NCBI GenBank assembly: GCA_002471575.1
Contig: DKQG01000034.1
Coordinates: forward strand, 170,097-234,096
Direction: 5' to 3'
Length of the DNA: 64,000 nucleotides
Source: Alphaproteobacteria bacterium UBA7314
GTDB taxonomy: Bacteria > Pseudomonadota > Alphaproteobacteria > MPNO01 > UBA830
The position numbers and the translations under genes were made by a program. The notes below the pieces were generated by a model. It made no database searches. It was given only the letters and a program-made list of their open reading frames with translations, and had not been told where the DNA came from. Shown here piece by piece: positions 53,716-62,414 of the stretch. Numbering within the stretch: the stretch's first letter is position 1; every line of letters begins with the position of its first letter.

Positions 53716-54003
53716 ATGCGTCTTTATTACTTCACCCCGCCTGTTCATCCGCCTGCAAAAGATTACCGACAGGTTCTCCACGAGGACCGCGAGGTCATTC
53801 TGCTCGCCGACGAACTGGGCTATGTCGAAGCATTTCTTGGTGAGCACATCACCGACCGTAACGACAAGATGTTGCAGTCGATCGATATGATGCTGGCTAT
53901 CCGGGCGTGCGAGCCGACCTGCAACCTGACAGACGATTACTGGACAATGTCCACTGAGCACCCGTTGAACGAGGCCTTGGTTGAAACCGCAGCCGCAGAG
54001 TAA
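53716..54003 (+). pseudogene. Truncated luciferase-like (LLM) flavin monooxygenase
   Basis: The first 60 residues, MRLYYFTPPVHPPAKDYRQV then LADELGYVEAFLGEHITDRN DKMLQSIDMML, match the N-terminus of LLM-class flavin monooxygenases, normally about 350-380 residues. After DMMLAI the rest (RACEPTCNLTDDYWTMSTEH and the end) does not continue the TIM barrel. Only 95 codons remain. A deletion of the bulk of the gene is the simplest reading. The last bases overlap the start of the EamA transporter. Confidence 0.7.
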
Positions 54004-54916
54004 CATTCTGATCCGCTACGCGCCGCCACCCGTGATTGCCGGGGCGCTGGCGATGCTGTGCTGGGCTATGAGTATCGTCATCGTGCGCGATGTTGCGGGT
54101 ACTGTACCCCCGGCGGCGATGTCATTTCTGCGATGCGTGCTGGCGCTCTGTCTGCTGTATCCGATTTGTCGACGGGCATTGCACGCCGAGATGCCGCTGA
54201 TGCTGAAACACTGGAAGATTATTGGCTTTCAGGGCGTACTTTTATTCATCGGCGGTAACGGAATGCTGTTCGTCGGTCTACAATTTACCACCGCCATTAA
54301 CGGCGCGCTGATCAATTCGGCGGAACCGGTGACGATCGTGGCCGTTGCCTGGGTGATGTTCCGTGACCGGTTGACCCTAATTCAATGGGCCGGGGTCTTT
54401 ATATCCATGGTGGGCGTGATCTACTTGGTCGGCAGAGGCAATCTTTCGGTTCTGTTAAGCCTCGATCTGAACATTGGTGACGTGTTCATTTTCATTTCTA
54501 TTGTTTCTTGGGCTTTTTACGCGGTTCTGATGCGAAAGGTGCCGCCGGAACTGGACAGGCTGAATGTCGTATTCGGCATTCTGGTCGCCGGCGCGATCGT
54601 CGTTTTTCCGTTCTGGATTGCGGAAAACATTTTCTACAAAGCAACGCCGCTTATCTGGGAAACCCTGTGGACGACCTGCTTCAATGCGGTGTTCGCATCG
54701 ATCCTTGCGCTGTTCTGGTGGAATCATACGGTGGAGGGGCTTGGGCCGGGACGTGCCAGTTTGTTTATCCACCTTATACCCGTCTATACGGTGATCTTGG
54801 CCGTCTGGCTGTTGGGTGAACGGTTATTCATGTTCCATGCGATTGGCATCGGTTTGATTGCGATCGGTATATTTCTGACAACAGTGCTAAGAACAAAACG
54901 GGAGAACGCGGCATGA
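53981..54916 (+). CDS. DMT superfamily transporter (EamA-type)
   Basis: The 311-residue protein has about ten transmembrane helices in two EamA repeats. Examples are VIAGALAMLCWAMSIVIVRD at the start, GALINSAEPVTIVAVAWVMF near 107 and WNHTVEGLGPGRASLFIHLI near 246. EamA proteins export or import small metabolites. The proposed start is TTG 53981, giving MKPQPQSNILIRYAPPPV; the first downstream ATG would cut into the first helix. The start lies in the LLM remnant. The stop overlaps the RidA gene as ATGA. Confidence 0.88.
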   Translation: MKPQPQSNILIRYAPPPVIAGALAMLCWAMSIVIVRDVAGTVPPAAMSFLRCVLALCLLYPICRRALHAEMPLMLKHWKIIGFQGVLLFIGGNGMLFVGLQFTTAINGALINSAEPVTIVAVAWVMFRDRLTLIQWAGVFISMVGVIYLVGRGNLSVLLSLDLNIGDVFIFISIVSWAFYAVLMRKVPPELDRLNVVFGILVAGAIVVFPFWIAENIFYKATPLIWETLWTTCFNAVFASILALFWWNHTVEGLGPGRASLFIHLIPVYTVILAVWLLGERLFMFHAIGIGLIAIGIFLTTVLRTKRENAA

Positions 54917-55314
54917 GCAAAATGCGGGTATACGATGATGCGGCTGGCGAACCGCCGGAACGTACATGGTCAAACTGTCTGGTTGTCGGAAAGCATGTTT
55001 ATATCGCCGGGATGACGGCGCGAAGCTCCGAATTCAATACTATTGTCGGTGAGAACGCCTATGAGCAATCGAAAGTGATTTTCGGCAAGATCAGGGCATT
55101 AATTGAGGCCGCCGGGGGCACGATGGCGGATATCGTGAAGGTCAATATTTTTCTCACCGAGATCAATGACCGGCAACAGGTCTGGGAAGCGCGGCGTGAA
55201 TACTTTGAAGGCGATTTTCCTGTCTCGACCCTGCTTGAAGTGTCGAAACTGGTCCATCCGGATATGTCGGTGGAGATCGAGGCTGTCGGTTATCTTGGCG
55301 CGGGGGAAGATTGA
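54913..55314 (+). CDS. RidA family protein (second copy)
   Basis: The 133-residue protein matches canonical RidA length. It has VVGKHVYIAGMTARSSEFN near 25, IRALIEAAGGTMADIVKVNI near 57 and PVSTLLEVSKLVHPDMSVEI EAVGYL at the end. Canonical RidA carries an Arg and Glu at the substrate site; the STLLEVSKL wording lacks the RSxV Arg, so deaminase activity is uncertain. It overlaps the EamA gene and is probably co-transcribed. Confidence 0.87.
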   Translation: MSKMRVYDDAAGEPPERTWSNCLVVGKHVYIAGMTARSSEFNTIVGENAYEQSKVIFGKIRALIEAAGGTMADIVKVNIFLTEINDRQQVWEARREYFEGDFPVSTLLEVSKLVHPDMSVEIEAVGYLGAGED

Positions 55315-55378
55315 GGCTGTCTGGACGAATATTGCCACGTTAGACTGTGAAAAACACCAAAAGACCGGAGCCTAAGCG

Positions 55379-56926
55379 ATGCTGATCATGCGCTCGGCGC
55401 TGGAGAGGGCGGAACGCTTATTCGGCGAAAACACAGCTATTATCGATGCAGAAGCCCGTTTCACCTGGGCGGAGCACCTAGACCGGGTGAAACGTCTGGC
55501 CGGGGTGTTGCAGGAGAACGGAATTGAAAAAGGCGACCGGTTCGGCATTATCTGCCGCAATACTTGGCGTCATTGCGAACTCATTCATGCCGGTTACTGG
55601 AATGGCTCGGTACCAGTGCCCGTCAACTACAGGCTGGCACCTCCGGAAATCCGGTATATTCTCGAAGATGCTCAAACTTCGAAGCTCTTTATCGAGGGTG
55701 CGTTTCTGGATCTGCTGAAGACTGGAGAGCTGGTTGGTTGGAGCGCAGACGCAGTGTGTATTCCGGGCGAAGGTCCGACCACAGAATTACGGTCGTCCGA
55801 CGATTTGATCAGTACTGCAACGCCTGTCGAAGGCAACGAAAGCGGCGAGGAAGAAGACGCAATCCTGCTTTACACCGGTGGGACCACCGGGCGGTCCAAG
55901 GGGGTGCGTCTAAGTCATCGAAACGTTTTTTCGAACGGCCAGCAATGCACCGCGCCGATGAAGATCAACGCCGGTGACGTGTATCTTCATGTCGCGCCGA
56001 TGTTTCATTCCGCGGATCTACTCGGTTAGGGATATACACAGGCTGGTGCCGCGCATGCCTATCTGCCGGTTTTTACCCCTGCAAATCTTCTCAAGGCCTT
56101 TCAGGATTATGGCGTTACCTGCGCCATGATGGCACCGACCATGGTTATTCTGACTCTGCAGGAGCCCGATTTCGGCTCCTACGATCTGTCGTCTCTGGAT
56201 CGGCTGTATTACGGGTCTTCGCCGATGGCGGTAGAGTGGATCCGACGTACGATGGAGGCGTTCCCGACTGCCAATATCCAACAGGGGTACGGACTTACCG
56301 AAACCTCCCCGATTCTGGCGACACTGGATGAGGATGTTCATCGGCAGGCCATCGAAACGGGTGAATACGAGATATTAAAAGCCGCCGGCCGGCCGCTGGT
56401 CGGTATCGATATGCGGATTATCAACCCGGATGGAAACGAAGTACCTGCCGGGGAGCCGGGAGAGGTAGTTGTCCGTGGCCCGAATGTGACGGTCGGTTAT
56501 CTCAATAGACCGGAAGAGAACGAACGGGCGTTCCGAAACGGTTGGTTTCATACCGGTGATGTCGGAAAGATGGATGATAACGGATTTATGTTCCTGCTCG
56601 ACCGTAAGAAGGACATGATTATCACTGGCGGCGAGAATGTTTACTCGTCCGAGGTCGAAGCGGCGCTCTATCAGCACGAGGATGTGCACGAATGCGCGGT
56701 CGTGGGTGTTCCCGACGAGAAATACGGCGAAGCTTTGTTCGCTGCGATTGTGCCGCGGCCAGGGGTTTCACTGACAGAAGACGGGATAATCGAGCACTGT
56801 CGCGGGCGGATCGGCGGCTTTAAAATCCCGCGCAAGATGGCGTTCGTTGATGAATTGCCGAAAAGCGCGATGGGCAAAATTCTAAAAACCGAGATTCGCG
56901 AAACTTATGGACATACGACCTCATGA
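55379..56926 (+). pseudogene. Acyl-CoA synthetase (AMP-binding) interrupted by an in-frame TAG
   Basis: The frame codes for about 515 residues, normal for class I acyl-CoA synthetases, but codon 217 (TAG at 56027-56029) is a stop. Before it lies the P-loop DAILLYTGGTTGRSKGVRLS; after it, in the same frame, come AGAAHAYLPVFTPANLLKAF, QGYGLTETSPI, NGWFHTGDVGKMDDNGFMFL and PKSAMGKILKTEIRE with the catalytic Lys. There is no frameshift or deletion, so a single base change is enough. Two open pieces remain: 55379-56029 and 56126-56926. It is either a recent pseudogene or read through. The hotdog thioesterase follows with an ATGA overlap. Confidence 0.85.
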
Positions 56927-57324
56927 AGGACAGCCTGCGAGTAGGGATTGAGGGCCAGCGCGCTTTCGAGATCGATGAAGAACGAACGATTGCCTTTATG
57001 GGGGACGAACTTCGCGTTTACGGGACACCCTATATGGTGCGAGATATAGAAGAGACGTCGCGATTGGTTGTGCAGGAACATCTGGATGACGGAGAGGAAA
57101 CAGTCGGCGCACATGTTTCGGTTGACCATCTGGCGGCATCGCTCGTGGGCATGACGTCCACTGTTTCCGTGAAAATCAACGATGTTGACGGTCAGCGCAT
57201 CACGCTGGAGGCAGAAGTACATGATGGTGTTGATCTGGTCGGCAAGGCAAAGCATGTCCGCTTTGTGATCGACCGACAGCGGCAGGCTGCGCGTCTTAAA
57301 AAGAAACGCGCCCAGCTGAGCTAG
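56923..57324 (+). CDS. Thioesterase family protein (FlK-like hotdog)
   Basis: The 133-residue hotdog-fold protein has VYGTPYMVRDIEETSRLVVQ then TVGAHVSVDHLAASLVGM and EVHDGVDLVGKAKHVRFVID, which match fluoroacetyl-CoA thioesterase-like proteins. Family members hydrolyse acyl-CoA thioesters. It starts inside the end of the acyl-CoA synthetase gene, suggesting a paired synthetase-thioesterase unit before the synthetase was interrupted. The tail RLKKKRAQLS is basic. Confidence 0.83.
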   Translation: MKDSLRVGIEGQRAFEIDEERTIAFMGDELRVYGTPYMVRDIEETSRLVVQEHLDDGEETVGAHVSVDHLAASLVGMTSTVSVKINDVDGQRITLEAEVHDGVDLVGKAKHVRFVIDRQRQAARLKKKRAQLS

Positions 57325-57478
57325 CCATAAAAAAGCCTTGGTAGAAAAAGAGAAATCGTCGGTATCGTGACAAGAACCGCTAGTCTGACGATATCGACGC
57401 ACAAGAACGGGGTGACATCCTTAAAGCCCGTTCCGGTGGAAACGTCTTCCAAGACGCCCGTGACTACTGTTAGGCAGC

Positions 57479-59020
57479 CTAGGCCCGCATTGTTGGCATT
57501 GGGCTGGTATCGACCAACTCTATCTGTTTTTTGGCAAGGCATTCGAAAAGCTGTGCCCGGATATCCGCGTGTGCAGGATCGTCGAACAGATTTTCCATTT
57601 CGTCCGGGTCGTTACGCAGGTCGTATAATTCACCCCAGTCTTCGCCACGGGATACGGTGAGCCGATAGCGTTCGGTAATTAGAGACCGGATTCGTGGTGG
57701 CTTTCTATACCCGAAATATACCCGCTGTTGGTCGTCTTCCACGATAACGGTATCGACGGCATCCGGGTCGGAATCGCCGGCGATGGCATTCGCCAGGCTC
57801 CGTCCCTGAATTCCGTTGTAGGGTTCGATTTTCGCTCGATCCAGAATTGTCTGGGCAATATCGACTGTGCTGGCAAGTGTGTCTGTCGCACGACTTTTGG
57901 CCCCCGGCTCCGACCAGATAAACGGTATCCTGGTCACGCCTTCAAAATGCGCCGGGCCTTTAAGCATCAACCCATGATCGCCGAGGAAATCGCCGTGATC
58001 GGCGGTAAAGACGATGATTGTATTGTCGGCCAGCCCGCTGTCTTCCAATTTTTTCAGGATATCTCCTACCGCATCGTCGATCATCGCGATCATGCCGCAG
58101 GTCAGAGCGCGTGCTTCAAGAATTTCTCTTTCTCTCACCGCAAATGCATTCTGCGAATTGGTCTGCGCTTCACCGGACTCCCTAGCGTCGCGCGCCCACT
58201 TGACGTGAGGCGGAGGCTCTACGTTGCCGTAGTCGAAACTCGGCGGAACTTTCATGTCCTCCGGCTTGTACATGTCCCAGTACTTGCCGGGCGGTGTAAA
58301 AGGATGATGCGGGTCCGGGAATGACGCCATCAGGAAGAACGGTTTGTCTTCGGTTGAAGAGACGTGACGGTCCAGGTATTCGATCGTTTTCTCCCGGATA
58401 TAGGTCGTCGGATAATACTCTTCCGGGATCGATGTGCGGAAGGCCTGAGGACAAATGTAGTCGTGATCGAACTGGTTTTTACGGTCGCGAAGGTCGTCCG
58501 CATCTGTGCGCTTTTGTTTAAACCATACGTAGTATTGACCGCCGACATGGTCAGAGTGTTCCGTGCAGAGATCCACATGCTCGAAGCCGTAAAACGGCAG
58601 GTCGATCTTATACGGTTCGCCGGGATTCCAGGTGTCCGGGTGTTCCTGACCGTAATTGCCCTTCTCGTCTGCTTCGAAAGCCTCCGGTATCTGCTCCCGC
58701 AAAGACGTATATCCATCTTTTGGATCCGGCCGCGTGTGCATCGCAGGCAAGCTGGTCATATTCTGGATGTGGCTTTTACCGACCAGGGCGGTTGCATAAC
58801 CCGACTGTCGCATCCCTTCCGTGAAGGTACTTGCTCGCATGTCCAAAGGGATGCCATTTGACCGTACCCCATGCAGAGAGGGCATCCGACCTGTAAAGAG
58901 TGTCGATCGGTTCGGTTGGCAGACAGGTGTTGCGACATAAAAACGATCGAAGCTTATGCCCTTGGCTGCAATCGAATCAATGTTTGGTGTTTTTAGAACC
59001 GGGTGACCAGAACAGCCCAA
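57479..59020 (-). CDS. Sulfatase family protein with displaced or lost start
   Basis: From TTG 59020 the frame gives 513 residues with the formylglycine motif VATPVCQPNRSTLFTGR (Cys34 in this numbering), the metal-site segment NTIIVFTADHGDFLGDHGLM near 338 and typical arylsulfatase order. The open frame continues to 59092 and encodes PNFLFIITDQHRADH before this TTG. That is the conserved first strand with metal ligands, but no ATG, GTG or TTG precedes it before the TAA at 59093-59095. ATA 59092 or ACG codons are the only candidates. Starting at TTG 59020 would drop the metal-site strand. The coding body is intact. Confidence 0.82.
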   Translation of the reverse strand: MGCSGHPVLKTPNIDSIAAKGISFDRFYVATPVCQPNRSTLFTGRMPSLHGVRSNGIPLDMRASTFTEGMRQSGYATALVGKSHIQNMTSLPAMHTRPDPKDGYTSLREQIPEAFEADEKGNYGQEHPDTWNPGEPYKIDLPFYGFEHVDLCTEHSDHVGGQYYVWFKQKRTDADDLRDRKNQFDHDYICPQAFRTSIPEEYYPTTYIREKTIEYLDRHVSSTEDKPFFLMASFPDPHHPFTPPGKYWDMYKPEDMKVPPSFDYGNVEPPPHVKWARDARESGEAQTNSQNAFAVREREILEARALTCGMIAMIDDAVGDILKKLEDSGLADNTIIVFTADHGDFLGDHGLMLKGPAHFEGVTRIPFIWSEPGAKSRATDTLASTVDIAQTILDRAKIEPYNGIQGRSLANAIAGDSDPDAVDTVIVEDDQQRVYFGYRKPPRIRSLITERYRLTVSRGEDWGELYDLRNDPDEMENLFDDPAHADIRAQLFECLAKKQIELVDTSPMPTMRA

Positions 59021-59151
59021 ATGATCCGCTCGATGCTGGTCGGTGATTATGAATAGAAAATTCGGACGATCCGCCGTGGTCGTTCCCCGTATTTATCGTT
59101 AACAGATTTGTAGCCGACTTCGATCCCTAGTAAACGCGATCGATCAAATTT

Positions 59152-59856
59152 TTACGCTTCCGGGTCACCGTGCGTGAGGAAGTCCCACATGCGCTCGAAT
59201 ATCTGACCCGATGAAACCGCGCGGCTTTCTGCTTGCGCGTCCGAATAGACCAGCGATTTTTCTTCTTGGCCCGACGCGATTACCGCGAGTTCCGTCTTCG
59301 CCGCTTCTTCCAAATAGAACGCCATCACGATTGCTTCCTCCACGGTCGCGCCTGTCAGAATGCAGCCGTTCCCCCGCATGACGATTGCCCGGGCCTGCCC
59401 CAGCGTTTCTGCCAGTTCTCCGGCCATCCTGTCATCTCGTAGCAAAAGCGGATCGTTCCAGAGCGGCGGCTGCGGAGCAAAATAACTGGCGAATCCGATC
59501 CGTGGTTTCGGTGTCCTTTCAAATGTCGATAGCGTCATGACGTCTCGAAGGAATGTCCGGGCTATGCCATTCACGTCCTTTCGGCGCCTATAGATCTGCT
59601 GGTGGCACCGTACTTCACCGAGAACCCCGTCCGGAAGTGGTCCGTCTAGGGGTACCACCGTCCCCTGGTCCTCCGGCGTAATAAGGCCCATTGGTTTCGC
59701 TGCGCATACCAGAAAGCTGTCTTCGTTCAAGCGTGCGCTGACATGCCCGTAGGCGTGTCCAAGGTCGTTGCGACCGAGCGCGCGTGCCGCCATGCGGACG
59801 CGGGTTTGTGTTGTTTCAATGGGTTCCCCAAGTTTCCCGAAATGCGTTCCCGGCAT
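59152..59856 (-). CDS. Class II aldolase/adducin family protein, variant active site
   Basis: The 234-residue protein has the class II aldolase fold with GHAYGHVSARL near 33, EVRCHQQIYRR near 81 and MRGNGCILTGATVEEAIVMA near 160. Classical zinc aldolases use His-x-His and a later His. Here the corresponding segments read NGIARTFLRD (Arg100, Phe102) and RGNGCI (Asn163), so the usual zinc His ligands are replaced. I have seen this CRT/ART-type wording in decarboxylase-like subgroups. ATG 59856 is chosen; the longer frame overlaps the VOC gene. It lies five bases after the VOC gene, so both are probably one transcript. Confidence 0.83.
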   Translation of the reverse strand: MPGTHFGKLGEPIETTQTRVRMAARALGRNDLGHAYGHVSARLNEDSFLVCAAKPMGLITPEDQGTVVPLDGPLPDGVLGEVRCHQQIYRRRKDVNGIARTFLRDVMTLSTFERTPKPRIGFASYFAPQPPLWNDPLLLRDDRMAGELAETLGQARAIVMRGNGCILTGATVEEAIVMAFYLEEAAKTELAVIASGQEEKSLVYSDAQAESRAVSSGQIFERMWDFLTHGDPEA

Positions 59857-59861
59857 AGGAG

Positions 59862-60719
59862 CTATTCCCGGAATTCCGGGATGTCTGGTTTGGAGCCCCA
59901 GACGCAAAATGATTCAGGCGTGAAAGGAAACTGCCGCGGCCGCCACTCGTCCTCGGGTTCGATGATTTTCACGCCGCAGGAATATTCGTAGACCATGCCG
60001 TCCGGTCCTTCGAAATAGAGGAACCGCGCTCCGGATGTCGCATGGCGACCTGGGCCGAAAACGATACGAATTTGTCGCTCATTGAAGAAATATGAGGACC
60101 GCATGAGATCGTCCGTTTCCCGGACCTGGAAATTAATGTGCTGCACGCCTGCTTCGTTGGTGGGGAACAGGGCGAAACGGTGATGTACCTTGTCGAATGA
60201 CATTAGCGGTGCGTCTCCGATCCAGTCGTTCGCTTGAAAATTGAACAACGTACACCAGAAATTTTCGTCCCGGGGCGCGTTCGTTGTCTTCAAACCGATA
60301 TGATTGAACCAGTGAACACCAGCGTCCCGGCTGGGGAAATAACGTCGCCCCGAATCGAAAGGACGTACCACCAGATCAAATTTGTTACCGGTCGGATCAG
60401 AGAACGAGAGATACTTCATGCAGCGCCGGACAGCAGCACCCTCGTCGTCTCCCCAGGTTATTTCGACACCGTTTGACTCCAGGTGGCTGGCTGCCTGATC
60501 TAGGGCGTTGTAATCTGCAACTTCGATACCCACGGTGTTGTCTTTGGGATCGCCGTCAAAATAGCAAATGTTGTGATCGCGATCGTCGCCTCGCAGGTAT
60601 ATCCGACCGTTTTCCCTCGAAACTTCTTCGAGCCCATATATTTCCTGCGCCCACTTAGACGCGTCGTTTGCGTTGGACGCGCCCAAATGAACATATCTGA
60701 GGTCAACCAATTCTATCAT
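59862..60719 (-). CDS. VOC family protein, extradiol ring-cleavage dioxygenase-like
   Basis: The 285-residue protein has two vicinal-oxygen-chelate repeats (about 5-120 and 135-255), as in type I extradiol dioxygenases. In the C-terminal repeat His140 (VHWFNHIGLKTT), His194 (AGVQHINFQVR) and Glu245 (MVYEYSCGV) are spaced as the 2-His-1-Glu iron site of BphC, and His180 (KVHHRFALF) could be the second-sphere His. This suggests an active ring-cleavage dioxygenase. It is followed in the same direction by the class II aldolase variant. Confidence 0.84.
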   Translation of the reverse strand: MIELVDLRYVHLGASNANDASKWAQEIYGLEEVSRENGRIYLRGDDRDHNICYFDGDPKDNTVGIEVADYNALDQAASHLESNGVEITWGDDEGAAVRRCMKYLSFSDPTGNKFDLVVRPFDSGRRYFPSRDAGVHWFNHIGLKTTNAPRDENFWCTLFNFQANDWIGDAPLMSFDKVHHRFALFPTNEAGVQHINFQVRETDDLMRSSYFFNERQIRIVFGPGRHATSGARFLYFEGPDGMVYEYSCGVKIIEPEDEWRPRQFPFTPESFCVWGSKPDIPEFRE

Positions 60720-61346
60720 CTTCTGACTCCCGAGACGCCGATAATGCCTGCCTTAATGATATCGGTGCTACGCAAGGGCGCAAGTGCTCACCGCCCGGCA
60801 AATTCTGCGTGATATGCGGCATATTGGCGTAGCTATTACCGCTTCTCTGCGAGAGCGATGTTCAGTTAAGTATCTGTGCTGCGCAGTTTTTTGCCGTTAA
60901 GTTTGTGAACTCAAATAGCCCGGGATTTGCTCGCCATCTTTCGACAGCTCATGTCAGCTGTTTTAAATTGAGGGGGAAGCAAGGGCAGAATTGGCCTGAA
61001 CAAAATAGTGATGAAAACCAGCTGTCTTAAGGGGATGGATACGGTTTCGAAGGTAATGCTTACAAAGACCCAACGGGAAGCGCTTACCTATTCCCCTGCG
61101 GACTGTGATGCCGGTAAATGACGCTCTTCATACTCGATGCGCTGCTTCAGCACTTTGAGATCACGTATATCAGACCCACTTCCGACCTATTTGATAGGCA
61201 TTCATTAAGCCGGGAGAGGGTTTAGATTTCGTTAACGTAAATGAATCATTGATGGAATTGGTTGAGCAATTATTCAAACGGCGGACCGCCCCGATTTTGC
61301 CGGGTTTTACGCGATTCGGTCCGCACATCGACTATGATGCTGCAGC
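60720..61346. other. Intergenic stretch between VOC and WecA-like genes
   Basis: No full gene is seen in 627 bases. A minus-strand frame near 61105-61190 codes for DLKVLKQRIEYEERHLPASQ, a charged helix-like fragment without a supported start. The region holds the divergent promoters for the flanking genes. Confidence 0.35.
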
Positions 61347-62414
61347 ATGTCGACTACGGTACCAGCTTTCCATATTTTGTTCGCGATCGCGCTATTCGCA
61401 TTGTCGGTCGTTACGACCTTTGTCGTTCTGCGTCTAGAAATTCTGGATGAACCGAACCATCGCTCCAGCCATGACCAGCCAACGCCCTCGACCGGCGGGA
61501 TAGCTATATTTGCAGCGTTTGTCTGTGGCTTTGCCACGGTCTGGTTCGTCAGCGATGAAGCCCGCCTTTCTACATTTCATCTAGTCGGGTTCGCGGTCGC
61601 GGCGACTGGGATTGCGTCAGTTGGTTTTCTGGATGATTTGAGAAAATTGAAGACGTTCAAGGTTAAGCTGGCCGCGCAAGTGGCTGCCGCCATGATGCTT
61701 CTTGTTTTCGGAATAGTGTTCAGCCGAGTTTCCCTGCCGGTTATCGGCGCGTTCGATCTGGGTTGGCTAGGTTATCCCCTGACGGTCATCTGGGTCGTGG
61801 CGATGACAAACATTTTCAATTTCATGGACGGATTGAATGGGCTAGCTGGCGGGGTTGCGGTTACGGTCGCTGCGTTTCTGTGTGCAGTCACCTATATCGA
61901 AGGCTCATTTTTCGTTTACATACTTTGCTATGTAATGGCGGCAAGTGCGGCCGGATTCCTCTTATTCAATTTTCCAAAGGCGCGCCTATTTATGGGGGAT
62001 GTCGGAAGCCAGTTTATCGGCTTTTCCTTTGCAGCATTGGCTGTCATTGCCGCCGAGATCGATGCATCGCGGACTTCTTTCCTCGTCGTCCCGCTACTGT
62101 TTTTCAATTTCATTTTCGACACGATTTTCACTTTGCTGCGACGCGCACTTCGTGGCGAAGAAATTACAAAGGCACACCGGGCACATCTTTACCAACTTCT
62201 CCACCGAATCGGCTGGAGCCATGTGCAGGTGAGCCTCTTGCATTTTCTAATGACAGCATTGCAAGGGATCGGCGCACTGATGCTCGTCGGATACGGCCCG
62301 GATGAGCGTGTGATCGTCTTCTTGCCGTTCTTGGCGGGACAGATTGTTTACGCGACGTTGGTGATTCAAGGTGCCCGTCGGCGAGGGATACTAACGACCC
62401 CCGTTTGCTCCTGA
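61347..62414 (+). CDS. Undecaprenyl-phosphate sugar-1-phosphate transferase (WecA/MraY family)
   Basis: The 355-residue integral membrane protein has about ten or eleven helices and the family motifs NHRSSHDQPTPSTGGIAIFA near 37, GFLDDLRKLKTFKVKLAAQV near 92, NIFNFMDGLNGLAGG near 155 and LFMGDVGSQFIGFSF near 214, plus HRAHLYQLLHRIGWSH near 282. It transfers a sugar-1-phosphate (GlcNAc or similar) to undecaprenyl phosphate at the start of O-antigen, capsule or enterobacterial-type polymers. It has no glycosyltransferase neighbours here, so its polymer is unknown. Confidence 0.9.
   Translation: MSTTVPAFHILFAIALFALSVVTTFVVLRLEILDEPNHRSSHDQPTPSTGGIAIFAAFVCGFATVWFVSDEARLSTFHLVGFAVAATGIASVGFLDDLRKLKTFKVKLAAQVAAAMMLLVFGIVFSRVSLPVIGAFDLGWLGYPLTVIWVVAMTNIFNFMDGLNGLAGGVAVTVAAFLCAVTYIEGSFFVYILCYVMAASAAGFLLFNFPKARLFMGDVGSQFIGFSFAALAVIAAEIDASRTSFLVVPLLFFNFIFDTIFTLLRRALRGEEITKAHRAHLYQLLHRIGWSHVQVSLLHFLMTALQGIGALMLVGYGPDERVIVFLPFLAGQIVYATLVIQGARRRGILTTPVCS

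Noticed and set aside
56027..56029. TAG as a pyrrolysine codon
   Set aside because: No pylT-like tRNA or Pyl synthase is visible, and an acyl-CoA synthetase is not a known pyrrolysine protein.
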